DNA of 64,000 nucleotides from Streptococcus infantis (lineage in GTDB: Bacteria > Bacillota > Bacilli > Lactobacillales > Streptococcaceae): the NCBI RefSeq assembly GCF_000963255.1, contig NZ_JYOV01000019.1, positions 116,948-180,947 of the forward strand, read 5' to 3'. The notes under the pieces are model-generated. The model saw nothing but the letters and a program-made list of their open reading frames with translations. It had not been told where the DNA came from and searched no databases. This document shows positions 1 through 8,343 of this stretch, one piece after another (position 1 is the first letter of the stretch; the number at the start of each line of letters is the position of its first letter). The position numbers were made by a program, and so were the translations under genes.

Positions 1-353
1 CCACTATAGTGGTCGCTAATCGGGAAACCTGCTTGCTGCATAGCTGCAATGAGTTTTAACAGTTCTGCCTTTGCGGTAGGATTTTCTCCAGGATTGTATT
101 CTTTTGACATAGGATAATGCTTATTAGCTACAACAATCTCATCGTACTTGCCTTGAATGCTGTAGTGGTCTCCTTTGTTAACCACTTCTGCTTTCTTTTG
201 ACTAGCTTCCCGAGACTTACTTCCCGCGGTTCCTTCTTGTACAGTTGATTGCTCTGAAGAAGTTTTTGCGTCAGAAGTCGCTGATTTTTCTTGTGAACAA
301 GCTGCCAATGTCAAGGCTAATAATCCTGATAAGATAAGGTATCTTTTTTTCAT
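1..353 (-). CDS. dacB: DacB/LdcB-type L,D-carboxypeptidase lipoprotein, N-terminal part
   Basis: The gene runs off the left edge, so only about 117 N-terminal codons are present. The start has a lipoprotein signal with lipobox LAAC (Cys19). A Ser/Lys/Ala-rich linker follows, then the stretch VVNKGDHYSIQGKYDEIVVA and later AGFPISDHYS, which match the pneumococcal VanY-like L,D-carboxypeptidase DacB (LdcB). That enzyme removes the terminal D-Ala from peptidoglycan tetrapeptides at the outer face of the membrane. The zinc ligands lie in the missing C-terminal part, so activity cannot be judged here. The gene is followed on the same strand by the HIT and M42 genes upstream. Family assignment rests on remembered pneumococcal sequence. 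Confidence 0.85.
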   Translation of the reverse strand, partial: MKKRYLILSGLLALTLAACSQEKSATSDAKTSSEQSTVQEGTAGSKSREASQKKAEVVNKGDHYSIQGKYDEIVVANKHYPMSKEYNPGENPTAKAELLKLIAAMQQAGFPISDHYS

Positions 354-364
354 CTGTTATCCTT

Positions 365-826
365 TCATTTAATCATCTGGTTTAAAGTCTCAGATAATCT
401 TGCAATCAAGTCTTCTAATTTACTTCCCTTAACCTGATATTCTTCAGCAATCATTTCTTCCCATGGAACCCACCAGACTGGACCACGACCATTAAGACCG
501 TGTCCCTTCATATCACCAGCTCGTCTAGGAAAAATATGCCAGTGGACATGGGCATCTCCATTTCCCAACAACTCTATATTCATCTTTTCAGCAGAAAAAG
601 CTTTAGAGACAGCTTCCTGCACCAGACTCATTTCCTCTAAAAATTGAAGTCTGACACTTGGATCTAGATGATGTAGTTCTGTGACATGTTCCTTGGCTAA
701 GAATAGAGTGTAACCTTCAAAATACTGGTGGTCACCAATGACAACATATCCTGTTTCTAATTCCTTGACAAAGTAGGGATTGTCTCCAGACTTGATGAGT
801 TCAATTCGATCACAAATCAAGCACAT
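365..826 (-). CDS. HIT family nucleotide-binding hydrolase
   Basis: A 153-residue histidine-triad protein. The signature HVHWH lies near residue 95-99 after NGDAHV, giving the H-x-H-x-H active site of nucleotide hydrolases or transferases acting on phosphoramidates or AMP-linked substrates; the physiological substrate is unknown. An early Cys pair (CLIC) is visible. I start it at ATG 826 because this lies one base past the M42 stop and gives a normal HIT N-terminus; a longer frame would run back into that gene. It probably shares a transcript with the M42 peptidase and with the DacB gene just downstream. Confidence 0.85.
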   Translation of the reverse strand: MCLICDRIELIKSGDNPYFVKELETGYVVIGDHQYFEGYTLFLAKEHVTELHHLDPSVRLQFLEEMSLVQEAVSKAFSAEKMNIELLGNGDAHVHWHIFPRRAGDMKGHGLNGRGPVWWVPWEEMIAEEYQVKGSKLEDLIARLSETLNQMIK

Positions 827-827
827 C

Positions 828-1865
828 TCAGTCCACCAACTCACTCTTGAGATAAGCATCCACCATACGCTCAGTAGCCACTACAGAATCAATATGAGTT
901 CGCTCATAAGAGTGACTAGACTCAATACCTGCTCCTAGAAGAGCGTGCTTAACCTCTGCTCCAGCTGACATAGCTGCAGAGGCATCTGAACCATAAAATG
1001 GATAGATGTCTAATTTAAACGGAATGTCTTGCTCTTTTGCGAGAGCTACTAAGTGTTGACGGAATTCATAGTGGTAAGGACCAGAAGCATCTTTAACACA
1101 GATAGATACTGTGTACTCATCTGTCTGCTGATCATCTCCCATTGCTCCCATATCCACAGCTAGATATTCGACAACTTGACTAGGGATACTTGAGTTAGCA
1201 CCATGCCCCACTTCTTCAAAGACTGAAAAGGCAAAATGCGTAGTGACAGGAAGTTCAATCCCTTCTTCTTTGTAGACTTTGAGGAGATTAAGGAGAATAG
1301 CTGCGCTGACCTTGTCATCCAAATGACGAGACTTGATAAAGCCTGTCTCAGTCACGACAGTTCGTGGGTCAAAGCTGATAAAATCACCAACCTCGATACC
1401 GAGTGCGCGTGTTTCTTTTTCATTAGTCACTTTTTCATCCAAACGCACTTCCATATTGTCCTGCGTGCGTTCAGCAGTTCCAGCATCTTTGTAAACGTGA
1501 CAAGAAGTTTGGTGGATCAAAATCGTACCTGATACGGTTTTACCTGTGCTAGCCACATAGACCGTACAGTTTTCTCCTTCAATCATGTTCCAAGGATAGC
1601 CACCAATACGGTCCATTTTGAGTCGACCATCTGGTTTAACAGCACGAACGATAGCTCCCAGGGTATCCACATGGGCAGTTACATAGCGATGTTGCTCATT
1701 ATTTTTACCTTTAATGGTAACATTCACTCCACCTTTAGCAGTACGGATTGGTTGATAACCTAGTTTTTCAAGCGTCTCAACTAGATAATTCGTAATTTCA
1801 CGCGTAAAACCTGTTGGTGACGCGATAGCAGTTAGTTCTTTGATATATTCTACAGTTTGATTCAT
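828..1865 (-). CDS. M42 family metallo-aminopeptidase
   Basis: A 345-residue cytosolic di-metal aminopeptidase of the M42 (FrvX/PepA-like) family. Likely metal ligands and catalytic residues can be picked out in VTAHVDTLGA (His), SRHLDDKVSA (Asp), FEEVGHGAN (Glu-Glu) and LAVDMGAMGDD (Asp), with a C-terminal His in SHSYERTHID. Length fits the family. The start has a good ribosome site (GAGGTG). It lies directly upstream of the HIT gene with one base between them, so the two are probably co-transcribed. It would release N-terminal residues from short peptides, in keeping with nearby pepV. Exact specificity cannot be told from sequence. Confidence 0.85.
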   Translation of the reverse strand: MNQTVEYIKELTAIASPTGFTREITNYLVETLEKLGYQPIRTAKGGVNVTIKGKNNEQHRYVTAHVDTLGAIVRAVKPDGRLKMDRIGGYPWNMIEGENCTVYVASTGKTVSGTILIHQTSCHVYKDAGTAERTQDNMEVRLDEKVTNEKETRALGIEVGDFISFDPRTVVTETGFIKSRHLDDKVSAAILLNLLKVYKEEGIELPVTTHFAFSVFEEVGHGANSSIPSQVVEYLAVDMGAMGDDQQTDEYTVSICVKDASGPYHYEFRQHLVALAKEQDIPFKLDIYPFYGSDASAAMSAGAEVKHALLGAGIESSHSYERTHIDSVVATERMVDAYLKSELVD

Positions 1866-1911
1866 TTTTTCACCTCTTTTGCTACCTATTATAACACATT
1901 TATCATCGGAT

Positions 1912-1957
1912 AAAAAAAGAAAATCACTCCTGTAGACTTAGCTACAAAAGTGATTTT
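1912..1957 (-). terminator. Intrinsic terminator of brnQ
   Basis: Arms AAATCACT (1921-1928) and AGTGATTT (1949-1956) with an inner TGTAG/CTACA stem; on the minus strand the hairpin is followed by a T run (1911-1919). It separates brnQ from the M42 gene. Confidence 0.85.
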
Positions 1958-1962
1958 AGTGA

Positions 1963-3288
1963 TTATTCCATTTCAAAAGCTTCACTTTCTTGTTTATTTG
2001 GAAGAACAAGAGAAAGTAGAATACCGATAATAGCTGGTACCAACCATGGCAGAGAAGCCTCCGCAAATGGTAGAGCGTTCACGATATTTGCAAGGATCTC
2101 AACTTTAAAAGTAGATCCTAAAACACTTGCAATAGCAATGGCTGTGACAATGCCAACCGTTAATTGCATTCCTGGTTTAGAAAGAGCAACAAACTTGTTC
2201 ACAATCACAATCATGACAATGGCAATCGTAATTGGGTACAAAATAACGAGAACTGGTACAGAGTACTTAATAATAGCACTCAAACCAAGATTTGCAATAG
2301 CAAAACCAATCAAGGTAAAGACTGTCGCATAAACCTTGTAGCTGACTTGTGGGAAACGTCCGTTAAAGAACTCGGCAGTTGATACAATCAACCCTACAGT
2401 CGTTGTGAAGCAAGTAACGGTTACCATAGCCGCAAGGAAAAGTTGAGCAGTAGAACCAAAGATTTCTTGAGTCGCTTGAGACAAGATATAAACTCCAGGA
2501 GTTCCACTCTTCATTGCTTCTTCTGTTACTGGGAAATGATTGCCCAAGAAACCTAGACCGATGTAGAGAGCACTAAATCCGAGTGCTACAACGATTCCAA
2601 CTACCCAAATGGTTGAAATATACTCTTTCTTACTTGAGAAACCAAGTTGTTTCAAGGTTTGTACTGCAATAACACTGAAGGCAACCGATGCAAGCGCATC
2701 AAGTGTATTGTATCCTTCAAGGAAACCTGCACCAAAGGCGGAAGCCTGATAAGCTCCTGAAGCTGCTTGTGGTGCATTCCCACCATACTTGAAAGCTCCA
2801 AGGATAACCAGAATAACAATTAAGATGGCAAAAACTGGAGTCAAGATTCGACCGATCCGATCCAAGATTTTTGAAGGATTAAGGGCGATTAAATAGGCTG
2901 CAACAAAGTAGAGAATGGTAAAGACAATCAAACCTAAACCCTTATCTGCTTCAGCTAGAAGGGGACTAATACCGACCTCAAACGATGTCGTTGCTGTGCG
3001 AGGGATGGCAAAGAATGGGCCAATCGACAAGTACAAAACTGCAAGATAAATCGTCGCAAACCATGGAGAAATTTTCTTAGAAATTTCATAGATATAACCC
3101 TTCGGATTAAGGGTACCAATGATCAAGGTTAGGACGGCAATCCCAACACCCGAAAATACAAATCCTGCAATGGCAGGAAGGAAGTTTTCTCCAGACTGTG
3201 CGCCTAGAGTTGGAGGGAAAATCAAGTTACCTGCTCCAAAAAATATTCCAAACAGGAGTAATCCTGTTAAAGCACCTTTTTTAGCCAT
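1963..3288 (-). CDS. brnQ: Branched-chain amino acid carrier BrnQ
   Basis: A 441-residue integral membrane carrier of the LIVCS family that imports Leu, Ile and Val with a cation. About 12 hydrophobic segments are visible, starting with ALTGLLLFGIFFGAGNLIFP, the typical N-terminus of BrnQ. Length matches the family. The start ATG has the ribosome site GGAGAG. It stands alone, with its own extended -10 promoter upstream and a terminator behind it. A CodY-like box upstream suggests that uptake is coupled to branched-chain amino acid status, as for ilvB at the other end of the window. Confidence 0.93.
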   Translation of the reverse strand: MAKKGALTGLLLFGIFFGAGNLIFPPTLGAQSGENFLPAIAGFVFSGVGIAVLTLIIGTLNPKGYIYEISKKISPWFATIYLAVLYLSIGPFFAIPRTATTSFEVGISPLLAEADKGLGLIVFTILYFVAAYLIALNPSKILDRIGRILTPVFAILIVILVILGAFKYGGNAPQAASGAYQASAFGAGFLEGYNTLDALASVAFSVIAVQTLKQLGFSSKKEYISTIWVVGIVVALGFSALYIGLGFLGNHFPVTEEAMKSGTPGVYILSQATQEIFGSTAQLFLAAMVTVTCFTTTVGLIVSTAEFFNGRFPQVSYKVYATVFTLIGFAIANLGLSAIIKYSVPVLVILYPITIAIVMIVIVNKFVALSKPGMQLTVGIVTAIAIASVLGSTFKVEILANIVNALPFAEASLPWLVPAIIGILLSLVLPNKQESEAFEME

Positions 3289-3321
3289 AAACTCTCCTTA
3301 TTAAAAATAAAATACTTTCTT

Positions 3322-3394
3322 AGTATAACATGATTAAAGGCTAGAAAAGGCTGTCACGAAATAATTCTAAAATGTTTTCAATTTTCCGAATTTT
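3322..3394 (-). promoter_or_regulatory. brnQ promoter region with CodY-like box
   Basis: On the minus strand an extended -10 (TG-T-TATACT, hexamer 3322-3327) precedes brnQ. The 15-mer AAAATTCGGAAAATT (3380-3394, minus strand) resembles the CodY consensus AATTTTCWGAAAATT with three differences. CodY binding is inferred. Confidence 0.5.
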
Positions 3395-3407
3395 AATGCA
3401 AAACAAT

Positions 3408-3444
3408 CCTTCGAACCCTTCCAATTTTTTAAAGGTTTCGAAGG
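3408..3444 (-). terminator. Hairpin terminator after the rhodanese gene
   Basis: Inverted repeat CCTTCGAACCCTT (3408-3420) and AAAGGTTTCGAAGG (3431-3444), directly behind the rhodanese stop at 3454. The T run is weak on the minus strand, so strength is uncertain. Confidence 0.65.
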
Positions 3445-3453
3445 AAATTTTTC

Positions 3454-3735
3454 TTATTCTAAGGCATCCATGCCACCTTGGACATTGATAACCTCATATC
3501 CTTGTTCTGATAAAAATTGACAAGCACGTGCTGAACGGATACCAGACTTGCAAATCACGTAGTAAAGATTATCTTTGTCTAATTGTTCATAAGTATCAGC
3601 CAGTTGACTGAGAGGGAAATTACGAGCACCTTCTAGATGAAGAGCCTCAAATTCCTCTACTTCTCTCACATCCAATACAGAAAGTGAGCTATTCTGGTAA
3701 AGTTGGTAAAAATCGTTAAAAGTAATTTCTTTCAT
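3454..3735 (-). CDS. Single-domain rhodanese-like protein
   Basis: A 93-residue protein made of one rhodanese domain. The active-site loop is CKSGIRS with the nucleophilic Cys at position 62, and the usual LDVRE motif lies at about residues 21-25. Such proteins carry sulfur as a persulfide in the cytosol; the acceptor is unknown. Its start overlaps the stop of the upstream uracil-DNA glycosylase-like gene by four bases, so the pair is translationally coupled. A hairpin follows the stop. Why these two are coupled is not evident from their families. Confidence 0.88.
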   Translation of the reverse strand: MKEITFNDFYQLYQNSSLSVLDVREVEEFEALHLEGARNFPLSQLADTYEQLDKDNLYYVICKSGIRSARACQFLSEQGYEVINVQGGMDALE

Positions 3736-4322
3736 TTTTCTTCTCCGAGAATTTTTTGTATTCTATCTTTTAAGTCAGGCAAGACTTCTTCTTCAAACCA
3801 AGGATTTTTTTTCATCCAGATTTGATTACGGGGTGAAGGATGCACCAGAGGGAAATAATCAGGTAAATAATCCTTGAACCGATGCACACGGTCTGTCACC
3901 TTGCCACTAACTTTCTCATGTAGGTAGTAGGCTTGGGCATACTGCCCAATCAAGAGTGTTAATTGAATATCTGGTAACTCCTTCAAGAGTGTTGGATGCC
4001 ATTTTTCTGCAAAACCTGGACGAGGTGGTAGGTCACCCGATTTCCCATGACCTGGAAAGTAGAAATCCATGGGCATGACTGCAAAGTAACCTGAATTGTA
4101 AAAGGTGTCTTCATCCACACCTAGCCACTCTCGCAAGCGGTCGCCACTTTTATCCTTCCAGTATAGCCCTGCTTCCTGGGTTTTGAGACCAGGTGCCTGG
4201 CCAATGATATTGATACGAGCTGTTTTTGGTGCTGCAAAGAGTGGCTCGATGCCTTGCTCAGTATAGCTGGCATTCTGTGGATCCTCTATGATAGCTTGCT
4301 TGATTCTTTCGATTTGAGACAT
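3732..4322 (-). CDS. Uracil-DNA glycosylase superfamily protein
   Basis: A 196-residue protein of the uracil-DNA glycosylase superfamily. Motif GQAPGLKTQ (near residue 40) resembles the water-activating GQDPY loop and LVHPSPRNQ resembles the HPSPL(S) DNA-intercalating motif; a mid-protein PMDFYFPGHG follows the pattern of the family's small-protein branch. It would cleave uracil or a related base from DNA, but this branch is poorly characterised. The start was placed at ATG 4322, which has a strong GGAGGAG site; the longer reading frame begins at a TTG without one. The ribosome site sits right behind the pepV terminator hairpin. Confidence 0.8.
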   Translation of the reverse strand: MSQIERIKQAIIEDPQNASYTEQGIEPLFAAPKTARINIIGQAPGLKTQEAGLYWKDKSGDRLREWLGVDEDTFYNSGYFAVMPMDFYFPGHGKSGDLPPRPGFAEKWHPTLLKELPDIQLTLLIGQYAQAYYLHEKVSGKVTDRVHRFKDYLPDYFPLVHPSPRNQIWMKKNPWFEEEVLPDLKDRIQKILGEEK

Positions 4323-4336
4323 TTTCTCCTCCAAAA

Positions 4337-4366
4337 AGAAGTCTAAGCATTAAATCTCAGACTTCT
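4337..4366 (-). terminator. Terminator between pepV and the glycosylase gene
   Basis: Arms AGAAGTCT (4337-4344) and AGACTTCT (4359-4366); on the minus strand the hairpin runs into TTTTT and then directly into the next gene's ribosome site. It probably lowers, but may not abolish, read-through. Confidence 0.75.
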
Positions 4367-4372
4367 ATAGCA

Positions 4373-5773
4373 TTATTTGATCAATTCGTAAATAGCTTCA
4401 GCGTAGATGGCTGCTGCACGGAAAAGATCATCCAAGGCGATAAATTCGTTGGCTTGGTGCATGGTATCGATAGAATCTGGGAACATAGCACCGTAGGCTA
4501 CACCACGCTCTAACAAACGTCCAAAGGTTCCACCACCGATGACTTGTTCATGACCTTTAAGTCCAGTTTGTTTTTCATAAACATTCAACAAGGTTTGAAC
4601 GAGTGGATCTTCCATTGGCACATAGTGAGGAGTGTGACCATGCTCAGAAAGGCTAACTGAAGCAACTGGCAAGTTTTCAAGAACTGACTTGATTTGCTCT
4701 GGGCTTGTTCCTTTTGGATAACGGAAGTTAAGGGCAATAGTATTGTCAGCACTTGATTCGTCGAAGCGGAAAACACCCGCATTCATAGAAAGGGCACCCA
4801 TCTTTTCGTCCACATGAGCTACTTTCAAGTTCTTCCCTTCGTGGTCATTCAAGAGAATCTTACCAGCAATATCGAGGTAGTCTTTTGCAGGTCCTTCAAA
4901 AGCAAATTGGCTGAGGAAGAGAGCAAGGTAAGTCGCACCATTGACACCTGAAGCAGGCATAGCACCATGAGCTGATTTACCAATTACAGTCACCTTGTAC
5001 TGACCGTTCTCTTCTTGGATGTCTCCTCTGAGTTTGTGCTCTGCAACAAAGGCATCTAGTTTAGCTTGCAAGTCAGCCAAGTCACCTGAAACGACTGCTG
5101 TTGCTGATTCAGGAACCATGTTTTCACGCAAACCACCTGTGAAGCTGTGAAGACGAGCTGCACCAGTATTTTCACCGGCAAAGTGAAGGTATTCTGTGAT
5201 GTTTCCTTTTTCACCATTGATAATAGGGAATTCAGCATCTGGAGAGAAACCAAAGTCTGGCTTCGCAAGTCCTACATGCTCAAAGTAGTAGTCCATGTCT
5301 GCCCAACCTGATTCTTCATCAGTTCCAACGATAAAACGAACTTTCTTAGAAGTTGGAAGTCCCAATTCTTTGATGATTTTCAAACCATAGTAACAAGCTG
5401 TAGTTGGTCCCTTATCGTCAGAAGCACCACGCGCATAGAGACGACCATCTTTGATAGTTGGTGTGTAAGGTTCAGTGTCCCAACCGCTACCCGCTGGCAC
5501 TACGTCCATGTGGGCAAAGATTCCAAGAACTTCTTCTCCTTCACCAAACTCGAAATGTCCAGCATAATTGTCGACATTTTTTGTTGGGTAGCCATCACGG
5601 TCTGCGATTTCAAGGAATTTTTCCAAGGCTTTTACTGGCCCAGGTCCAAATGGATGCTGCGCATCTGCCTTGCTGTCATCACGTTCTGAGTTGATTTCCA
5701 AAAGGCTAAACAAGTCAGCCAAGAGGTCTTCTTTACGTTTTTCTACTTCTGCTGTAAAATCAATAACTGTCAT
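4373..5773 (-). CDS. pepV: Dipeptidase PepV
   Basis: A 466-residue M20 family di-zinc dipeptidase (PepV, Xaa-His/beta-Ala-Xaa type) that cleaves dipeptides in the cytosol. Visible motifs are FAHMDVVPAG (zinc-binding His and Asp), ARGASDDKGP (bridging Asp) and GTDEESGW (catalytic Glu pair), with a dimerisation/lid domain in the middle. Length is typical. It follows the nitroreductase gene by nine bases and is followed by a terminator, so the two form a short operon. Together with the M42 enzyme and BrnQ it fits a peptide-utilising lifestyle. Confidence 0.93.
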   Translation of the reverse strand: MTVIDFTAEVEKRKEDLLADLFSLLEINSERDDSKADAQHPFGPGPVKALEKFLEIADRDGYPTKNVDNYAGHFEFGEGEEVLGIFAHMDVVPAGSGWDTEPYTPTIKDGRLYARGASDDKGPTTACYYGLKIIKELGLPTSKKVRFIVGTDEESGWADMDYYFEHVGLAKPDFGFSPDAEFPIINGEKGNITEYLHFAGENTGAARLHSFTGGLRENMVPESATAVVSGDLADLQAKLDAFVAEHKLRGDIQEENGQYKVTVIGKSAHGAMPASGVNGATYLALFLSQFAFEGPAKDYLDIAGKILLNDHEGKNLKVAHVDEKMGALSMNAGVFRFDESSADNTIALNFRYPKGTSPEQIKSVLENLPVASVSLSEHGHTPHYVPMEDPLVQTLLNVYEKQTGLKGHEQVIGGGTFGRLLERGVAYGAMFPDSIDTMHQANEFIALDDLFRAAAIYAEAIYELIK

Positions 5774-5782
5774 TTTTTCTTC

Positions 5783-6388
5783 CTATCTTTTTTCGATAAT
5801 TTCATCTACTGGCAAGCGGTAGCTTGGTTCCAACTTCTCATCTGTGTATCCCACTGTAATCAAGAGCTCTGGACGGAAGCGTTCTTCGATTTCCAAGACT
5901 TCATTGACTTTTGATTTGTCAAAACCAAGGATAATGTTTGATCCGATTCCTTGGTCAGTCAAAGCAAGGACCAAGTTCATAGCAACAAGTCCAGCATTAA
6001 GAGCCAAGTAGTCACTAACTTGTTGGTCGCTGTAACGCGCAAACTCAGCTGGAAGATTTTTCAAGAAGTATTGCAGTTGCTCTTCTGAGAAATTGTTGGC
6101 ACCACCAGTACGGGCAATCTTGCGAGCACGTTTAGCTAAGTCTGTATCTGTAAACAAGGCAATGGTTACAGGTGCAGATGCTACTTGCTCAAAGTTTGAA
6201 CCGTAAGCCAATTTTGCTAGTTCAGCATTTCTTTCACGAACCACGACGAATTTCCAAGGCTGACTGTTGTGAGCGCTTGGTGCCAAGGTTGCGATTTCAA
6301 TAGCTGTTCGAACATCCTTGGGATCAACTGGTTTATCAATAAAATGCTTAGTCGCATGACATTTTTTATTTAACTCAAGAAATTTCAT
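5783..6388 (-). CDS. Nitroreductase family flavoprotein
   Basis: A 201-residue FMN-dependent NAD(P)H oxidoreductase of the nitroreductase family. The N-terminal region HATKHF corresponds to the usual R-S-x-R FMN-phosphate loop, and TLAPSAHNSQPWKF is the family's strongly conserved cofactor-binding segment. It should reduce nitro or quinone compounds as a cytosolic homodimer; the natural substrate is unknown. Good ribosome site (AAAGGA). It is the first gene of a two-gene operon with pepV. Confidence 0.88.
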   Translation of the reverse strand: MKFLELNKKCHATKHFIDKPVDPKDVRTAIEIATLAPSAHNSQPWKFVVVRERNAELAKLAYGSNFEQVASAPVTIALFTDTDLAKRARKIARTGGANNFSEEQLQYFLKNLPAEFARYSDQQVSDYLALNAGLVAMNLVLALTDQGIGSNIILGFDKSKVNEVLEIEERFRPELLITVGYTDEKLEPSYRLPVDEIIEKR

Positions 6389-6548
6389 AATTGATTTCCT
6401 TTTCTATTTCTATTGCTTCCATTTTACCACATTCTGAAAGAGCTTGCAGAGATTTTTCATAATGTAGAGATCTTTATTCCAACTCTTAATCAGGAATTAC
6501 ATACTTTTCGATTTAGTTGCTAGCTATAGTAAAAATTTTTTGCATAAG

Positions 6549-6576
6549 AAAAAGTAGACGATTACTCGCCTACTTT
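6549..6576 (-). terminator. Terminator of the unknown lipoprotein gene
   Basis: Stem AAAGTAGGCGA / TCGTCTACTTT around a TTAA-type loop, followed by TTTTTC on the minus strand; it begins eight bases after the stop at 6584. Confidence 0.85.
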
Positions 6577-6583
6577 ACTCATA

Positions 6584-7084
6584 TTATTGCGCTGAAACAA
6601 TTTTACTTGCAGACTCAATCGCTTGTTTCATAGCATCACGTGCAGTCTTCAATTGTTGAAGGAAAACAGTGCGTGCTTCTTCTGGCATTTCTGTATCATC
6701 AGAACCAGCGCTTGACAATCCATCATTAAATGCCTTTCTTGAAGTTTCTAGTGAGTTAAGAGCAGGTTCCACTTGTTGTTTAAAAGCATCTTTTTGAGCT
6801 TCTGGAACTTTGTCACCGATTTCTTCAACATATTTCTTATAGCTGTCAATCAACTTACCAAAAAGAGTTTTCATATCTCCAATTGTTTTAGCGTTGTCGA
6901 TTTCTTCATCTGTTAAAAGAGTAACTTCAGATGTGTTTGTCTTTGAGTTATCTGTTTTTGATGAAGCAGATGTTTGTTCAGTCGAGCTTGAAGCTTTACT
7001 TGCAGAATCAGAAGATTTATTTCCACAAGCTGCTAAAGTTGCAACTGATAAGAGCACAAGGCCCACAGTAAGAAGTTTTTTCAT
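6584..7084 (-). CDS. Lipoprotein of unknown function
   Basis: A 166-residue secreted lipoprotein with signal peptide and lipobox LAAC (Cys20). A Ser/Lys/Thr-rich linker covers about residues 21-52. The mature domain (about 55-166) is highly charged and predicted helical, with heptad-like spacing (DMKTLFGKLIDSYKKYVEE and a C-terminal QLKTARDAMKQAI). No enzymatic motif is recognised. It has a strong ribosome site (AAAGGAG) and its own terminator, so it is a single-gene unit. A binding-protein remnant lies divergently upstream. I do not recognise a named family; an extracytoplasmic helical-bundle or chaperone-like role is only a guess. Confidence 0.8.
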   Translation of the reverse strand: MKKLLTVGLVLLSVATLAACGNKSSDSASKASSSTEQTSASSKTDNSKTNTSEVTLLTDEEIDNAKTIGDMKTLFGKLIDSYKKYVEEIGDKVPEAQKDAFKQQVEPALNSLETSRKAFNDGLSSAGSDDTEMPEEARTVFLQQLKTARDAMKQAIESASKIVSAQ

Positions 7085-7140
7085 GACTATCTCCTTTAAA
7101 TAGTTTTATGATACCTATATTTTAAAATAAAATAATTTCA

Positions 7141-7446
7141 TTGTCAAACATTTACCGAATTATTGAAGCTAAAAAGATCTTTGAGTTCACTATTTTTAAA
7201 ATCTATATTAAATCTATCGAAAATGTTCAAAAAATTATCCAAGACCGAGGTTTAGACTTGAACGTAGTTGACTTGGAAAGCAATGACAATCCAAACAACT
7301 ACATCATCTTTTCAAGTGACCAAAAAGAATTTAAAGACCAATTTGACAAGGTCCTTAAAGAACTCTACCAAGATGGAAACCTTGAAAAACTCAGCAAAAC
7401 CTATCTCGGTGGTTCTTACCTACCAGATCAGTCACAATTGCAATAA
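7141..7446 (+). pseudogene. C-terminal remnant of an amino-acid ABC transporter binding protein
   Basis: The frame (about 101 codons, opening at a TTG with no ribosome site) aligns only with the last third of a family 3 solute-binding protein. IFKIYIKSIENVQKIIQDRG and later FDKVLKELYQDGNLEKLSK plus LGGSYLPDQSQL resemble the remembered C-terminus of a pneumococcal amino-acid binding lipoprotein (EKLSKQFFGDTYLPAEADI). The signal peptide, lipobox and the first lobe (roughly 190 residues) are missing, and stop codons block the frame just upstream (7123). I read it as a decayed gene whose 5' two thirds were deleted. A functional short protein is unlikely. Confidence 0.75.
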
Positions 7447-7456
7447 GAAATACTAA

Positions 7457-7481
7457 AAACGATTGGCTCGTCCAATCGTTT
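7457..7481. terminator. Bidirectional terminator
   Basis: Perfect stem AAACGATTGG (7457-7466) / CCAATCGTTT (7472-7481) with a 5-base loop. It lies between the convergent binding-protein remnant and the phosphoesterase gene; A and T runs on both sides allow either direction. Confidence 0.85.
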
Positions 7482-7509
7482 ATTTAGTATCTGTTCGTTA
7501 AAGCAACTC

Positions 7510-8343
7510 TTACAAAAAATCAAAATAATTCTTCACATCCTCCACATAGCCATGCTTTTCATTTAGGATAGCAAGTAATTCCCTATTATGTCCTTGATAG
7601 TTGTCCTCACGTCGTAATTCTTCATACATTTCGATAAAAGGAAGACCTTTGGTCTTGGCTGATTCTAGCTCTGCTTCATAATCATAAGCAACTTTTCGAA
7701 ATTGGATATTGACTAATTCACCATTTTCAACTTCAAGTAAGGCATACTGAGCTCGGTGATTTTTCAGCCCATTCCAGTCAAAATAAGGCATACCAATCGA
7801 ACCTGGATTGATGATTTGTTGACCTTGACTACCATAACGCAAAAGCTGTTTATGGACATGTCCATAGACGGCTACATCTGTAGCTTCATCAAGTAGCTGG
7901 TCAAATTTTTCTGTACCATTTTCGACCAGCAAATCACCACCGTAATTTTTCTCAGGTAAATTATGAGAAAGAGAAAAACGCAAGCCTTCAACTTCTTTCT
8001 TGGCTACCATAGGTAGATTCCTCAACCAATCAATTTGCTCTGGGTTTAGGCGCTCCATCAAATACTGAGTCATCCTGAGAAGCTGAATTTCTTGAGGATC
8101 CTCTAAACCATATTGCCCATCTAAAGCCTCTAAAACACAATCATCCCAGTTTCCTCGAACGGATGCTGTAATGGGTAGGCCTTTCAAAAGAGCCACCAAG
8201 TCATTTGCTCCCGGCCCAGGAAGAAAAATATCTCCCAAAAGCCAATATTCAGTCGCTCCCAAATTTTTAGCGTCCTCAAGTACTCCAGCTAAGGCCGTCG
8301 TGTTGCCATGTATGTCTGATAAAATTGCAATCTTATGGTTCAT
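7510..8343 (-). CDS. Calcineurin-like metallophosphoesterase family protein
   Basis: A 277-residue cytosolic phosphoesterase. The di-metal motifs are in order: D-x-H in LSDIHGN (residues 9-12), GD in LLGDIF, GN-x-D in VRGNWDD, a His in LSHNLPE and GHVH in VYGHVHKQ, then NPGS before the end of the domain. This set is complete, so the protein should be active, but the substrate (nucleotide, phosphoprotein or other phosphoester) is not shown by sequence. About 80 C-terminal residues after the core look helical and are not assigned. The gene stands alone and faces the XRE operon divergently. Confidence 0.85.
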   Translation of the reverse strand: MNHKIAILSDIHGNTTALAGVLEDAKNLGATEYWLLGDIFLPGPGANDLVALLKGLPITASVRGNWDDCVLEALDGQYGLEDPQEIQLLRMTQYLMERLNPEQIDWLRNLPMVAKKEVEGLRFSLSHNLPEKNYGGDLLVENGTEKFDQLLDEATDVAVYGHVHKQLLRYGSQGQQIINPGSIGMPYFDWNGLKNHRAQYALLEVENGELVNIQFRKVAYDYEAELESAKTKGLPFIEMYEELRREDNYQGHNRELLAILNEKHGYVEDVKNYFDFL

